Origin: Strongylocentrotus purpuratus
Lineage: Eukaryota > Echinodermata > Echinoidea > Camarodonta > Strongylocentrotidae
Reading direction: 5' to 3'
DNA length: 64,000 nt
Assembly: GCF_000002235.5 (NCBI RefSeq)
Contig: NW_022145594.1
Location: forward strand, 19,931,390-19,995,389
Shown: positions 24,104-34,670 of the stretch, piece after piece
Layout of the letters: the number at the start of each line of letters is the position of its first letter
How positions within the stretch are numbered: position 1 is the stretch's first letter
Notes under the pieces: model-generated
Seen by the model: the letters and a program-made list of their open reading frames with translations, nothing else
The model's database searches: none
Told to the model about the DNA's origin: nothing
Made by a program: the position numbers and the translations under genes

Positions 24104-24860
24104 AATCTACACTGTTGGTCATGATGGTGGAATAATTTTTTTCACCCCAATTTATTGAATGATTTTGACAATGATTTATTCCCAATAAATCTAGATAATA
24201 GTATACATTCTCAGATTTAATTGAATGACAATTGAGGAGTGTTTGTTTTGCGTGACTGCTAAATCATATGTGTGTGCTACTATGCTAATCAACTAGGGAA
24301 CCTACGTCATAAGTCATAACTGACAGTAATGGGGATTAATACCATAAAAGGGCACTAATATAGCACATCGACATGGTTTTGATCTTGGGGGCTCACAGTA
24401 ACGAGGCCATTGCTTAGCCAATGAATCATGACTGTACGCAGCGGGCGCTAGCGTGCTAACCCGACACATGCTCCGCCGACGATTGCTCCGCCGACATTTA
24501 CTCCGCAAAACGCGACAATTGCTCCGCGACATTTGCTCCGCGACATTTGCTCCGCGACATTTGCTCCGCCGACAATTGCTCCGCCAACATTTTCTCCGCC
24601 GACATTTGCTCCGCCGACATTTGCTCCGCCGACAATTGCTCCGCCGACAATTGCTCCGCAAAACACGACAATTGCTCCGGTGACAAATGCTCCTCGAACG
24701 ACAGTTGCTCTGCCGACAGTTGCTCCGCCGACATTTGCTCCGCCTGAAGCGACACTTGCTCCGGTGAAATTTGCTCCGCCGACAATTGCTCCGCCGACAT
24801 TTGCTCCGCGACATTTGCTCCGCCGACAATTGCTCCGCTCTGAAAGTGCCCCGTAAAATA
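24104..24860 (+). repeat. Inverted arm carrying 15-bp minisatellite, left
   Basis: The flank 24104-24455 is the reverse complement of about 30005-30350 with moderate divergence; shared landmarks include AACTAGGGAACCTAC and GGCCATTGCTTAGCCAATGA. Directly inside it lies the minisatellite. The arms face each other across about 5 kb. Confidence 0.8.
24460..24845 (+). repeat. 15-bp minisatellite, about 25 copies
   Basis: The unit is close to GCTCCGCCGACATTT, alternating with GCTCCGCCGACAATT. Fifteen is divisible by three and the unit lacks stops, so several frames on both strands stay open. In one plus frame it reads APPTFAPPTI; others give basic or Cys-rich strings. Confidence 0.9.
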
Positions 24861-24993
24861 CAAAAGCTGCTACGACAATAATTGTTGCTCCTCCCCAAAA
24901 GTACCCCGTAAAAGACAATGCTCCGCTGACAATAAAATTGCTCTCTGATCCAAAAGTGCGGCCTCGTGGAAGACATGAATGCTGCTCTGACAA

Positions 24994-25430
24994 TTATGCT
25001 AAGTTCACACCGACGCCGAATTGATGGCACATTAAATCGGCGGCAAAGCGTAACAAAGCTTAATTAAAGCGTAAAGACCGTAATAGAGCGTGAGAAAGCT
25101 TTGAGCAATTCGGGACATTCGGCAAGAGCGCCAAAAAAATTTAAACTGTTTAAAAATTTGAGGCGATCTGTCACGAATTGCGTGAAGCGGGGAGAGCGTA
25201 TTAAAGCTTATCAAAGCGTCACAAAGCTTATCAAAGTTTTGCTCAAAGCGTAGGAAAGCTTAACAGAGTTTAAATTTTTGGCGCTCTTGCCGAATGTCCC
25301 GAATTGCTCAAAGCTTTCTCACGCTCTATTACGGTCTTCACGCTTTAATTAAGCTTTGTTACGCTTTGCCGCCGCTTTGCTCGCCGATTTAATTCGCCAT
25401 CAATTCGGCGTCGGTGTGAACTTAGCATAA
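24994..25430. mobile_element. Foldback MITE with TTATGCTAAGTTCACACC ends
   Basis: The left end TTATGCTAAGTTCACACCGA and the right end are perfect inverted copies for about 32 bp, and the inversion continues over about 160 bp per side. It is rich in AAAGCTT/AAAGCGT motifs. A partial related end (GGCGTCGGTGTGAATTAGGC) lies at 25501-25530. No ORF. The superfamily is not certain; TTA at the edge is compatible with a Harbinger-type target. Confidence 0.8.
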
Positions 25431-26282
25431 CATATCTCAGGAGATCGTGAGATTTTTTGAAAAAATGACGCCGAATTGATCGCCGATTTAAAGCGCGACA
25501 TTCGGCGTCGGTGTGAATTAGGCATAATGCCTAGTGCAATTAATGCTCAGCCGTTTTTTGCTTTTACCCATAATGTTTGATTTAAAAAAAATCAAGTTGT
25601 AGCTCCTTATGCAAGTTCTCCGGCGAAAGATAATTACTCTGCTCAAAATCTGTTTCATGTATTACTCATTAGCTGATCCAAAGCTCAAGGCTAACTTTCT
25701 CTCTCTCTCTCTTGCTCCTCTTTTTCCTTTTCACACCCTTTTCTTGTCTTCCTAGCTCTTTTCTTTCCTCTCATGCTATTTAGTCTTCTTTCATTTCCAT
25801 CACTTCTTCTCTTCTCCCCCTCTCGAGTTCTATTTCTCTTGTGAAATTGTATCGTAATGTAGTACATGTAGTACATTCTTGTTTAGAATAGTATTTTTAA
25901 TAATATCTAGTCCGTTTTCTATAGGTTTCTTTCCTTCAGTTAAGCGCTTAACTAAATATATATATATATATATATTAGTGTGTAAAACACCCCGTCTCAT
26001 TCGAGTACTTTGTTTTCACTGACTTTAAGGGACTCCCGGAACCACCGGAAGAAGAGCAATTGGCTTATCATGAAGAACTAACATCAAACTGCAACTAAAT
26101 GATTTGTATAAATGGGAATAAGCAGAAAGGTTGCCATCTAATTTTACCGTCTGAATGGGTTCTCTTCTCTACGTATAAGTGCCCTTCAAAGCTTATTTTG
26201 ATCCCTCCCCTGTTGTTCTCTAGAAATTCCATGATGACCTAGTACATTGTATAATGCTTTACTTGCAGATGGTTTACCCAGA
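25431..26282. other. Spacer with microsatellites and one short ORF
   Basis: Holds a (CT)n run near 25697-25712 and a (TA)n run near 25957-25975. A plus-strand frame at 25979-26098 ends in an acidic stretch, GLPEPPEEEQLAYHEEL, before a stop. I do not recognise it, but a possible acceptor TTTTCACTGACTTTAAG lies just before GGACTC. Confidence 0.35.
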
Positions 26283-28893
26283 GCTGTCGGAACTAGGGTT
26301 GGGTATTGGTATAGCAGAGAAGTAGATTGGTGGACTGATGAGAAGATATGTGTTCAAGTTTCCTACAAAGTGCTTTGAGTATACTGCATTAGTTTGCATC
26401 TTGGTTGCAGAACAGGTTGTTGCTCAATTATGGCACAGTAATTCTGATTTGTGTGGGCATTTAAGTGGCTATGAAATTTCATGAGATGGATTATTTGGCC
26501 TAAAGTGAAGACAGTTGAATTCCATTAGTGAGGGTCGATCCTGATATTGATAGAAAGTTTAAAGTTAATAATACATCTATTAGGAAATGTGTTTAATATA
26601 GGCCTATGCCACTGAGAAATCCCCTTTCTTTGGTGGTCATAGGTGCTGTTTTGTTTTGTTTTGTTTTTGTTATTTTAAGAAGAGCAGAGATATGTGTTAA
26701 ATGCCAATGTATGCTGTGAATGAGCACTTCACATTAGTCGTGCACAGTTGTAGATATAAGTAGGGACTTGGTACTAGACGGGGAATAAGTGGTATGTAAT
26801 TTGCACAAGGGCTTGTGGCCGATTGCACTTGAGTTTGTCAGCTATCTTTGAAGAATGTTGTAGTGGACTTTGAGGTAGAGTGAAACTTGCTATGATGTAG
26901 TTAAAAAGTACCCAGAATGAGGGAATGTTTCTTTTGGACAATATGAAAATTGGAAGGATGGGGATGACCATGTTCCTGGTTGTTTGGAGGTGAGAGGACG
27001 CATTGCCTAAAGGAAATGCATCCTCTCACCTAGTGACTTCAAATTTGAAAATATTGGATATTTGGAAATGTGTACATGAGCATTGTAAGTACTTACACGA
27101 GGTAAACGTAGCTACGCGTCACCTAGGTTTTCCCATACAAGGCTTGGGTATCTCGTACGCATGCGGTTGAAGACAATTTTTCCATTGATGTAGATTTTTT
27201 AAGTATCTGGTAGGTGGTCGTCTGCATTCAGGGCATGCCAGAGGTGCTCAAAATGTTTCATGGCATCTATGTTGGCCTCGTCATGACCACTGCCAGGGAA
27301 TCGGTATACTAGCACCAAGCACATCCAGGGTCGCAGTTGGGGGTTATTTGTAAAGTTTGAACTATGGCCACTGTTGTTTTGTTGGAGTCTGCGCTTTATA
27401 GAAGCTTTTTCGCCAAAATACGCGAAATTGCGATGGGATTGGCTGACTAACATGTACACCCATATTTTAAAAAATTCTTAAAAATATGATTATTGTAACA
27501 AAAAAAAATCATGAATTATAATCTTGGCTGTTATGTTGTTTTTTGTTCACCAGAGCACTCAAATCTTTAATTTTGAGCATATTTTTGTGAGGCCCTCTAG
27601 GTTATTGGCATGGTTTTTACAATTCCATATTTAGAGGCTCTCTAGGGGGAATTAGGACCTCAATAACGTGGAGAAAAACCGCCAGAGTAGTCAGACTTTC
27701 AAGCATCATTGTACAAAATTGACAAGAATTTAATCAAAATTTATACCTCAGAGATATGAATTTGTGATATATAAACTGCAATAATCAACAACTAATTTTA
27801 CTCAAAAAAGTTTTTAATTAAAAGAAAAAAATCATACAATCACAAGACAACTCACACCGCTGGCAAGCCTTGTCGTTATCATTGTGTGCATTTGTGTGTT
27901 ACCGCGGGTGCCGACTTTCCTCAAATGCACCACCCCGTATATGCGCTATTGTCACCTAGCTATGAGTATGAGGTCAAAGACTGTCGTGTTTCACCTCATT
28001 GGCACTAGGTCTAGGAGTAGGAGTAGGAGAGTTTAACTTGTTACTTAGACTAGGGCCTTGCAAGAATGTGCTCAGGATTGAAGATTTGAGCGCTCTTGTG
28101 AATACAAAATAACCAAACAGCCAAGATAATAATGAAAGACACATAATTCATGAATGAGATTTGTTTTGGTTACAATAATCATATTTTTAAGACTTTTTTT
28201 TAGTATGGGTTGTGTGCTGCTAAGTTTCACTAGATCTACACACAGGGTGGTTCAGCAGTGCGAGTGGTGCAGTGTCACAAACAAATTTGTATTTCATCAT
28301 TAATTTTAATTCATACCGGTATATAATGAACATGTTGCATGTTGTACTGTATGCGCGTGAGATTAAAAATAATAAAATAAAATAACTTCAGTTTACTTAC
28401 AAACACACCAGGTTACTTTGCAGACATGTTTCACAAATTTTGGTGCCCGGCGGGTAGCGCATTTTTTTTCCCGTACCGCTATAATGCGTCGCAGAGGTTA
28501 TTTCGACGACTTGAATAGAGGCAACATCCGACACACAGTACCGTGCGACGACTTGAATAGAGGCAACATCCGACACACGTTCGGTGGTTCCCTACGGTGA
28601 AAATCGCCAAAAAAAAAAATCGCCAATGAAATGGCTTATAAATGGCTTATAAATCGCCAATGACGTCATCAAATCAGCCAACTTGACAAAAAACAGATAA
28701 ATTCTCCTAATTAGCTGCGAGTCATTTAATTTCAAGGAAGTCATATGTAATTAAAACGGTTCAGTGTTGTATCCATGTATTTAAAGCGAAAAAAGGTAAC
28801 CGTGATCATACAAAACTGGAGCTCTTTAATCACAACAGGTCCTTTCCTAATGAAAGCATTTACAGTGTCTTCCGATAGAATGTTCGATGAATA
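26283..28893 (-). repeat. Inverted-repeat arm B (GIY-YIG segment)
   Basis: Reverse complement of 8434-11919 without the 937-bp A-specific segment. It carries a local duplication of CGACGACTTGAATAGAGGCA near 28506 and 28545 that replaces about 40 bp in A. Confidence 0.75.
27199..27459 (-). pseudogene. GIY-YIG endonuclease-like ORF, truncated copy
   Basis: Eighty-six residues homologous to the frame at 9830-10150. The YVGE box is YFGE here, and the frame stops after LPDT, some 20 residues early. The AMKHFEHLWHALN helix is conserved. It is judged a decaying copy, although most differences from arm A are substitutions. Confidence 0.6.
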
Positions 28894-29280
28894 GCGCCGC
28901 CTTCGGCGTTCCGGGAACTATGCGTCTAGTAAGATGCATGTGCTTGCTTGCATTGAGGTCAGGTCTTACATATTGATGAGCTGTTTGAAATTAACTAGGA
29001 GGTATGCGTGTATTGGGGAATGTGGCTTGCAGCTCTTTTTTTAAAAAAACTTCCCACGACATGTAATGAGTGTTTAGTGTACATTATATGGGACATACAG
29101 TGATAGATGGAAAGTTATTTCAGTATATTCGAAATAACTTTTAGGTAACTCCTTTTTCCTCCCACATCCATTTATTTCATTTCATCTACATTATCTCATG
29201 AAATGCATTCAGAAAATGAAGAAAAAAAAGAAACGAAAATAACCCGTGAAAAAAAAAATATTGTCGGCGAAGCATTTGTC
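28894..29280. other. Spacer, no recognised gene
   Basis: Between arm B and the right-hand minisatellite. Nothing recognised on either strand. Confidence 0.4.
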
Positions 29281-29319
29281 GTAGTATTAGTAGCATTTGT
29301 ATTTTATGGGACACTTTTT

Positions 29320-29760
29320 GGGCAGAGCAAATGTCACCGGAGCAAGTGTCGCTTCATGCGGAGCAAATGTAGGAGGGGGCAATGATTGTCGGCGGAGCAA
29401 TTGTCGCTTCATGTGGAGCAAATGTCGGAGGAGCAATAGTCGGCGGAGCAAATGTCGGCGGAGCAAATTTCGACGGAGCAACTGTCGTTTGAGGAGCATT
29501 TGTCACCGGAGCAATTGTCGCGTTTTGCGGAGCAATTGTCGGCGGAGCAAATGTCGGCGGAGCAATTGTCGGCGGAGCATCTGTCGGCGGAGCAATTGTC
29601 GGCGGAGCAAATGTCGGCGGAGCAAATATCGGCGGAGCAAGTGTCGGCGGAGCATTTGACGTCGGAGCAAATGTCGCGGAGCAAATGTCGCGGAGCAATT
29701 GTCGCGTTTTACGGAGTAAATGTCGGCGGAGCAATCGTCGGCGGAGCATTTGTCATGGAA
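29320..29760 (-). repeat. 15-bp minisatellite, inverted block
   Basis: About 28 copies near AGCAAATGTCGGCGG, the complement of the block at 24460-24845. Open frames at 29297-29859 and 29287-29749 are by-products of its stop-free 15-bp period. Confidence 0.9.
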
Positions 29761-30012
29761 CCGCTAGGGTACGTCGACGCCCCCACAAATACCAAAAAAC
29801 AGAGAAAATGCAATATTTTTGTTTTAATTCATTGCATTTTGCCCCGACCCCCAACATAAAAAAATATGCTATGTGGGCATGGCTTGAACCATAATGCATG
29901 GCCCTACAGAGGATTTTTTTTCCCTTAGGGGACTGAAGGAAGATGCAATTAATTATTTAAAATTTATTGCATTTTCTTTTCTTTTTTTGTGGGGGCGTCG
30001 ACGTACCCTAGC
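29757..30012. mobile_element. Short element with GTACGTCGACGCCCCCAC inverted ends
   Basis: The left end is CTAGGGTACGTCGACGCCCC and the right end its inverse, GGGGCGTCGACGTACCCTAG. About 250 bp with a TTTGCATTTTCT-rich interior and no ORF. CTAG at both edges may be the target duplication or part of the ends. It is absent from the left arm. Confidence 0.65.
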
Positions 30013-30360
30013 GCCCGCTGCGTACAGTCATGATTCATTGGCTAAGCAATGGCCTCGTTACTGTGAGCCCCCAGGATCAAAACCGTGTCGATGTGCTATA
30101 TTAGTGCCCTTTTATGAGGCATTAATCCCCATTGTTATCAGTTATGACTTAAGGATGTAGGTTCCCTAGTTGATTAGCATAGTAGCACACACATGTTTTA
30201 GCAGTCACGCAAAACAAACACTCCCCAATTGTCATTCAATAAAATCTGAGAATGTATACTATTATCTAGATCTATTAGGAAGAAATCATTGTCAAAATCA
30301 TTCAATAAATTGGGGTAAAAATAATTATTCCACCATTATGACCAACAGTGTAGATCATGG

Positions 30361-31213
30361 TCTTTGCACGACGAATAATTCATAGTTCCAATATAATTCT
30401 CGAAGAAAATTAAAGTTGGTAAACTATGCCAAATATGCAATGCAGATTGTTGCCGAACTCCAACATATACATGTAATGCTTGAACAGTAAAACCACCACT
30501 CTGAATATATTTACCACAAATATTCTTTGTTCGGTTACGTATTATAAATGTGGACCACACATCCAGATTAGAAATGGAACTCTGACCAAGTGCTCTTCTG
30601 GACCGAGGTAAGATTCTAGCTTGTTACATTTTCGAGAGGCACTGAACTCGGAATAGAAAACGTCACCCTTTTTAGTTGGTGAGAGATTTAATTTTTTTAT
30701 CATTTTTTTTATCATTTTTTGTTATTGTATTCATTCAGTACAAAATATTTAAACAAAACTTTCAGCTTCATTGATTTACATAACATATCAAAATATAAAG
30801 AAAATTGATACCTCCCTCAAAAAATACATAAGATAGTTTAATTAATTCACAGTACATAATGTTTTCGAATCAATTATACTGAATGAATATTATAAATCAA
30901 AGCCTTACGCACAGACAGACAGACACACCACACAAATTATATTTAAAAAATGTCTGAGTCTGAGAAAGAAGTATTTGCCTCGCCGTCCTTAACTGTGGAA
31001 GTTGTCCCATTTTCTGAAGTGAATGGATAAAGTGCCCCTCTCCCCCGCTAATTCCTTTTCTTTTTGCCTATTTTCTATAATTATTATTTTTAATTTTTTG
31101 AGGAATTGGGGGGTCTATTTTTAGTTGAACTATATTTATAAATCATATGTTAAAAATCATATGTTTCATCAACGTCATCCGATACGGTAGCATCGGTGAA
31201 CGAGGCCGACTTA
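30361..31213. other. Spacer, no recognised gene
   Basis: AT-rich, with short ORFs that show no family. Confidence 0.4.
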
Positions 31214-32331
31214 TCAGCTGGTTCTCGAGACATGCCACTGACACTCAGCAAGTTCTACGTGAACTTTAGCTCCACGCGATGTTGATGGAACCTCGCTGGC
31301 ATCAAGTTTTGCGGATGGTGACGTTGATGCTCTTGTCGAGATCACCTTAGACATAGCAATCTTATTTTTGTCACTGGTTCGCGAATAGTTTTTGATCGAA
31401 TTTTCTGACCTGTGGTCGGATACATTAATAATGTCTCTGGAAGTGAAGCCAGCATGATCGAGACGAGTGACACTTGTAGCTCGTTGTGAATGATTGATTC
31501 GTGTAGATTCGACTGAGAATTGCTTCCTTAGGGTGTGCGCACCGATCGATACATTGTCATACCACTTCTGTTTCCCAGCTTTGGGTTTCTGTTTTGGGTG
31601 TTGCCATATAAATGAACAATCGGAATGGAGTTTAGCCAAGTATTGTTTTACGAATTTGGTTGGACACACCTCGTCAGCATCTCCGCGGGCGTGCATCCCT
31701 CCACCCTGGCTCTTTAAGGGATTCCGAAGCATGATTTTTTGTGGCTTTGTCAAGTAGAGTGGAATATTCGGACTATGAGTTTTCATTGTGTAGTATTGGG
31801 TTTTCCTCATAATCATGATTTGCGAATTGTAGCATACAGGCAATGAACGCTCTGCGCTGAAGACCCTTGGGTTCTGACAAGTTCAAATGTTCATCGATTT
31901 TGTTCAAATCAACATCACTAATTGGAGGGTGATGTTTCCCCTTCTCTTTGCCAATTGATTTCAGCATTGCTATTTTTGCTTTGAAAGCGCGATTGGAACG
32001 ACTGAACTCACCGCTTTTTATTATGTCTACATCCCTGCTTAAAATGAAGTGGCGCGTTGCAGTCCAAATCTGATTGATGACATTCTTTTCCCAGAGTAAT
32101 CCTTTCCTCGTTTTTTTTTTGGCACCAATGTAGAATCTCACCAAAACTCTGTCCAAATCTTGATTTTAGAGTTCCTCAAAAGTGACGTATAGTCACTTTG
32201 CAGAGTTCACGAAAAACACCCAAACCAAACTTGATCACTTTCTTCGTATTCGAGCCGTCAGTGGAAGCAATAAACTCGACGATATCTGCCCCTTGTAAGA
32301 GGTCAAAGCGAAATTCTTCGGAGGCCGCCAT
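31214..32331 (-). pseudogene. Crypton-type tyrosine recombinase (DUF3504-like), frameshifted
   Basis: Translation would start at the ATG at 32331 (MAASEEFRFDLLQGADIVEF). The first frame stops near 32165, the second runs 32156-31773 and the third 31843-31214. The middle part has DRVLVRFYIGAKKK and an ISDVDLNKIDEHLNL helix, as in DUF3504/Crypton-derived proteins. The catalytic part has CPTKFVKQYLAKL, a WYDNVSIGAHTL stretch, then NHSQRATSV with the H-x-x-R pair, SDHRSENSIKNYSRT with the following His and the candidate Tyr nucleophile. In Cryptons this enzyme inserts a circular intermediate. Two frame breaks make this copy inactive unless they are sequencing errors. The C-terminal tail (SKVISTRAST onward) is low complexity. 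Confidence 0.75.
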
Positions 32332-32974
32332 GTTTGTTTACATATCCGATCCGAACCGATTAGCTACCAGCTGATCTGGATCGAGCGCTATATAGCACCG
32401 GTCTAATGTACCGGTGACTTGCGCCGATACTGCGGCCGCAAGGTTATGATCAGTCCGTATAAGGATTCGCTCAGCCGGTCGTCTGTGCGTTCGATTTTGA
32501 CACAAATTCTAAAAACGAATAGTGAACATGCGCAGTAGTGCCCTTAAAGAATATAGTAAATAGAGCATGCGCAGTTCTGCCCAGCACAAAAAAAGTGAAA
32601 ACTATTCGGAGCTCTGGCAGAGATTTTTTTTTCCTAGTGAAATTATATTTTATCACGTAAGGACCAATTAACCAATCATGTATTTAGAATACTCCCGAAT
32701 ATTCATAGAAGGGATATAATCTTCTTTTGATACCAACTCTGGGTCGGGCAGCTCGCTGATCTCAAAGAGTTTAGAGCAGAGCATGTGATCCAAAATTTAT
32801 CTGACAAAGTAGATTACACGAGATGTTTGCCTCCTTAATTTACATGTATAGCTTTCACCGGAATTTCAAAAATATTTTGTAACCATACTTATGGCAACGA
32901 AATTCGTTGCCTGTTAAAATAGTAAAAGGTCATGTTGTGCATAAACGTGGACAAATGGTAGAAAGAAAACAAAC
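32332..32974. other. Spacer, no recognised exon
   Basis: Upstream of the recombinase ATG and downstream of the gene B exon. The small ORF at 32471-32656 is unrecognised; it contains a diverged repeat of GCATGCGCAG motifs. Confidence 0.4.
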
Positions 32975-33030
32975 CTTGGATGGGCCAGCCAATTTTGTAG
33001 TTGAATCATCCGACATTTTTCTCCTTTCTG
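32975..33030 (-). CDS. Gene B exon 2, single-copy relative of the cassette exons
   Basis: The minus strand gives acceptor ATATCTTTTCAG, 56 bp, and donor AAG/GTTTGTTT. It is phase 1 in and phase 0 out. It encodes ERRKMSDDSTTKLAGPSK; an ATG at 33016 could start translation instead. Its 3' half matches the three 72-bp array exons (DSTTKL, GPSK, same donor). The phase-1 acceptor fits the phase-1 donor of the first coding exon at 39447 or 46799, creating an Ala codon, and the phase-0 end fits both the cassette exons and the exon at 3321-3246. Confidence 0.65.
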
Positions 33031-34379
33031 CTGAAAAGATATTAAAACACAGTTGCATTAAAATGTGAGTTTATACATTTAAAAATGTAATTGATAACTT
33101 TGATAGCCTTATGTTCTAAAATGTACTCAAAGATTTGTCTCCATTATGGCATCTATCATGGCTTTCTTGTTCCTAATTATGTGACTGGAAGAAAAAAAGG
33201 TTTTGGTTCATAGTGGCTGATGTTTGAGTCACTGTTCTATATACCCGTCACGATTACCATCGTCTGTTAATGTTTTTTTTTTTTTAATGCATTTAAATTT
33301 TTATCATCGTAAACTTAACCCTAACCCACCCTTTTATTCTTCTAAAAAGATAGAGAAATGTCATATGTGAGACTAAATTAAACATAAGTCCTCTCCTCCC
33401 ACCCCCGCCTTCCCGAGGACTTTTAGCACAATGGAAGACCGATCCTTGAATAGGATGGCATAGAAAGGGATAAACGTTTTACAACTGTATTCATATTGGA
33501 GACGTATTATGACAATGTCACAATGAATGAATACAAATCCTTAGAACAACAAAGCCAAAAAAAATATTCGGTATGTAATAGGGCTGGTGCACCCATCCCA
33601 CATGCTGTATTCAAAGAAGAGATAATTCAAGCTTTCAAATAAAAACAAACACTTTAGGAGGCCAAACGTAATTATATAGATTTACACCACTTTGTATTTC
33701 TGTCTGCAAAAGAGACACGCCGAGTTGGTAGCCTTCATTTGCACACCGTTCCTAAAACATATTGCATGGCTAGAGCTCTTTGACATGAAACTACACATGT
33801 TCACATTTTAGAGCAAATGGACTATTAACTTGGGAATGAGAAGTGAATAGATTAAATATTAATTTTATTGTAATTCAACTACCGCGTCGACCACGCTCCA
33901 TGGAATTTGATAAAAATTCAGGGAAGGAGTACAAATTAGAACTGCTTCCTTGAAGAGGAGTTTTTAGTTGGTATTATCTATTCTTAACAATTGAATATAC
34001 GACTTTATATTTTCAGCCTGCAAAAGGGACACACCAACTTTAAAGAGAGTGTATCCCTTTTGCAGACAAAATCAATGTATGTAGAACTTTGCAGGAATCA
34101 TGAGTGTGTCCTGTTTGTGAAATGTAAACGTTATCAGTCACCTAGTATTCAAAGTATACGTGGAAAACCATATAGTTTCTAGTCTTCATTCACTTACTTA
34201 TTTCTTTCTTTGTTTTATTTCATTGAGCCAAATAAATTTTCATTGATCTCTATATTTCGGGAAAAAAAAAATAAAGCTCTATAATTTGTTTGGGGGGAAA
34301 TGAGGTCATTATCAAGCATAATTAACACTTCAGTAATTTAACATTAATAACAAAATTGCGTGGAATTATTTTAAAGTTT
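33031..34379 (-). other. Intron of gene B, no other exon found
   Basis: AT-rich. It holds CTGCAAAAGGGACACAC and its inverse GTGTATCCCTTTTGCAG near 34018 and 34048, and the block at 34050-34200 shared with 2340-2490. The ORF at 33991-34182 is this repeat. Confidence 0.4.
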
Positions 34380-34670
34380 TAAAGAAGGGCTGGAGTGCAA
34401 AGGATAATGATACGTGAGATGTTGATTAGGCAGTTGAAGTCCATGGGCCACATTACACGTAAAGATGGACTAAAGAATCTTGCTTTGACAGGGAAAATTG
34501 TGGGAAGGAGGAGTAGGGGGAGAAGAAGGATACTTTGGATGGACAGTCTGCAGAAATCGCATAAGAGAGTGAAAGTGAAAGAACTGGGAGTGGTTCTAAT
34601 AGATTGTGGAACAGCATGATTCCCAATGTCAATCGATATAGCACTTAGAGAGAGAGAGGGAGAGACTATT
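34380..34670 (+). pseudogene. RTE-like LINE 3' end with (AG)n tail
   Basis: The plus strand encodes IRQLKSMGHITRKDGL, LALTGKIVGRRSRGRRR and ILWMDSLQKS, the C-terminal region seen again at 5102-5899 on the other strand. It ends in GCACTTAGAGAGAGAGAGGG, the same 3' junction as that copy. Severely 5'-truncated. Confidence 0.8.

Larger units (their letters stand above)
29281..30360 (-). repeat. Inverted arm carrying 15-bp minisatellite, right
   Basis: Mirror of the left arm at 24104-24860, with a stretch (29761-29995) between minisatellite and flank that is absent on the left. That stretch begins and ends with inverted GGTACGTCGACGCCCCCACA, so it looks like an inserted element of about 250 bp with its own inverted ends. 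Confidence 0.8.

Noticed and set aside
24314..25030. The longest open frame in the window (238 codons, minus) and its overlapping companions on both strands
   Set aside because: They exist because the 15-bp minisatellite is stop-free in several frames; the mirrored block at 29297-29859 does the same. No domain, splice or codon evidence supports a gene.
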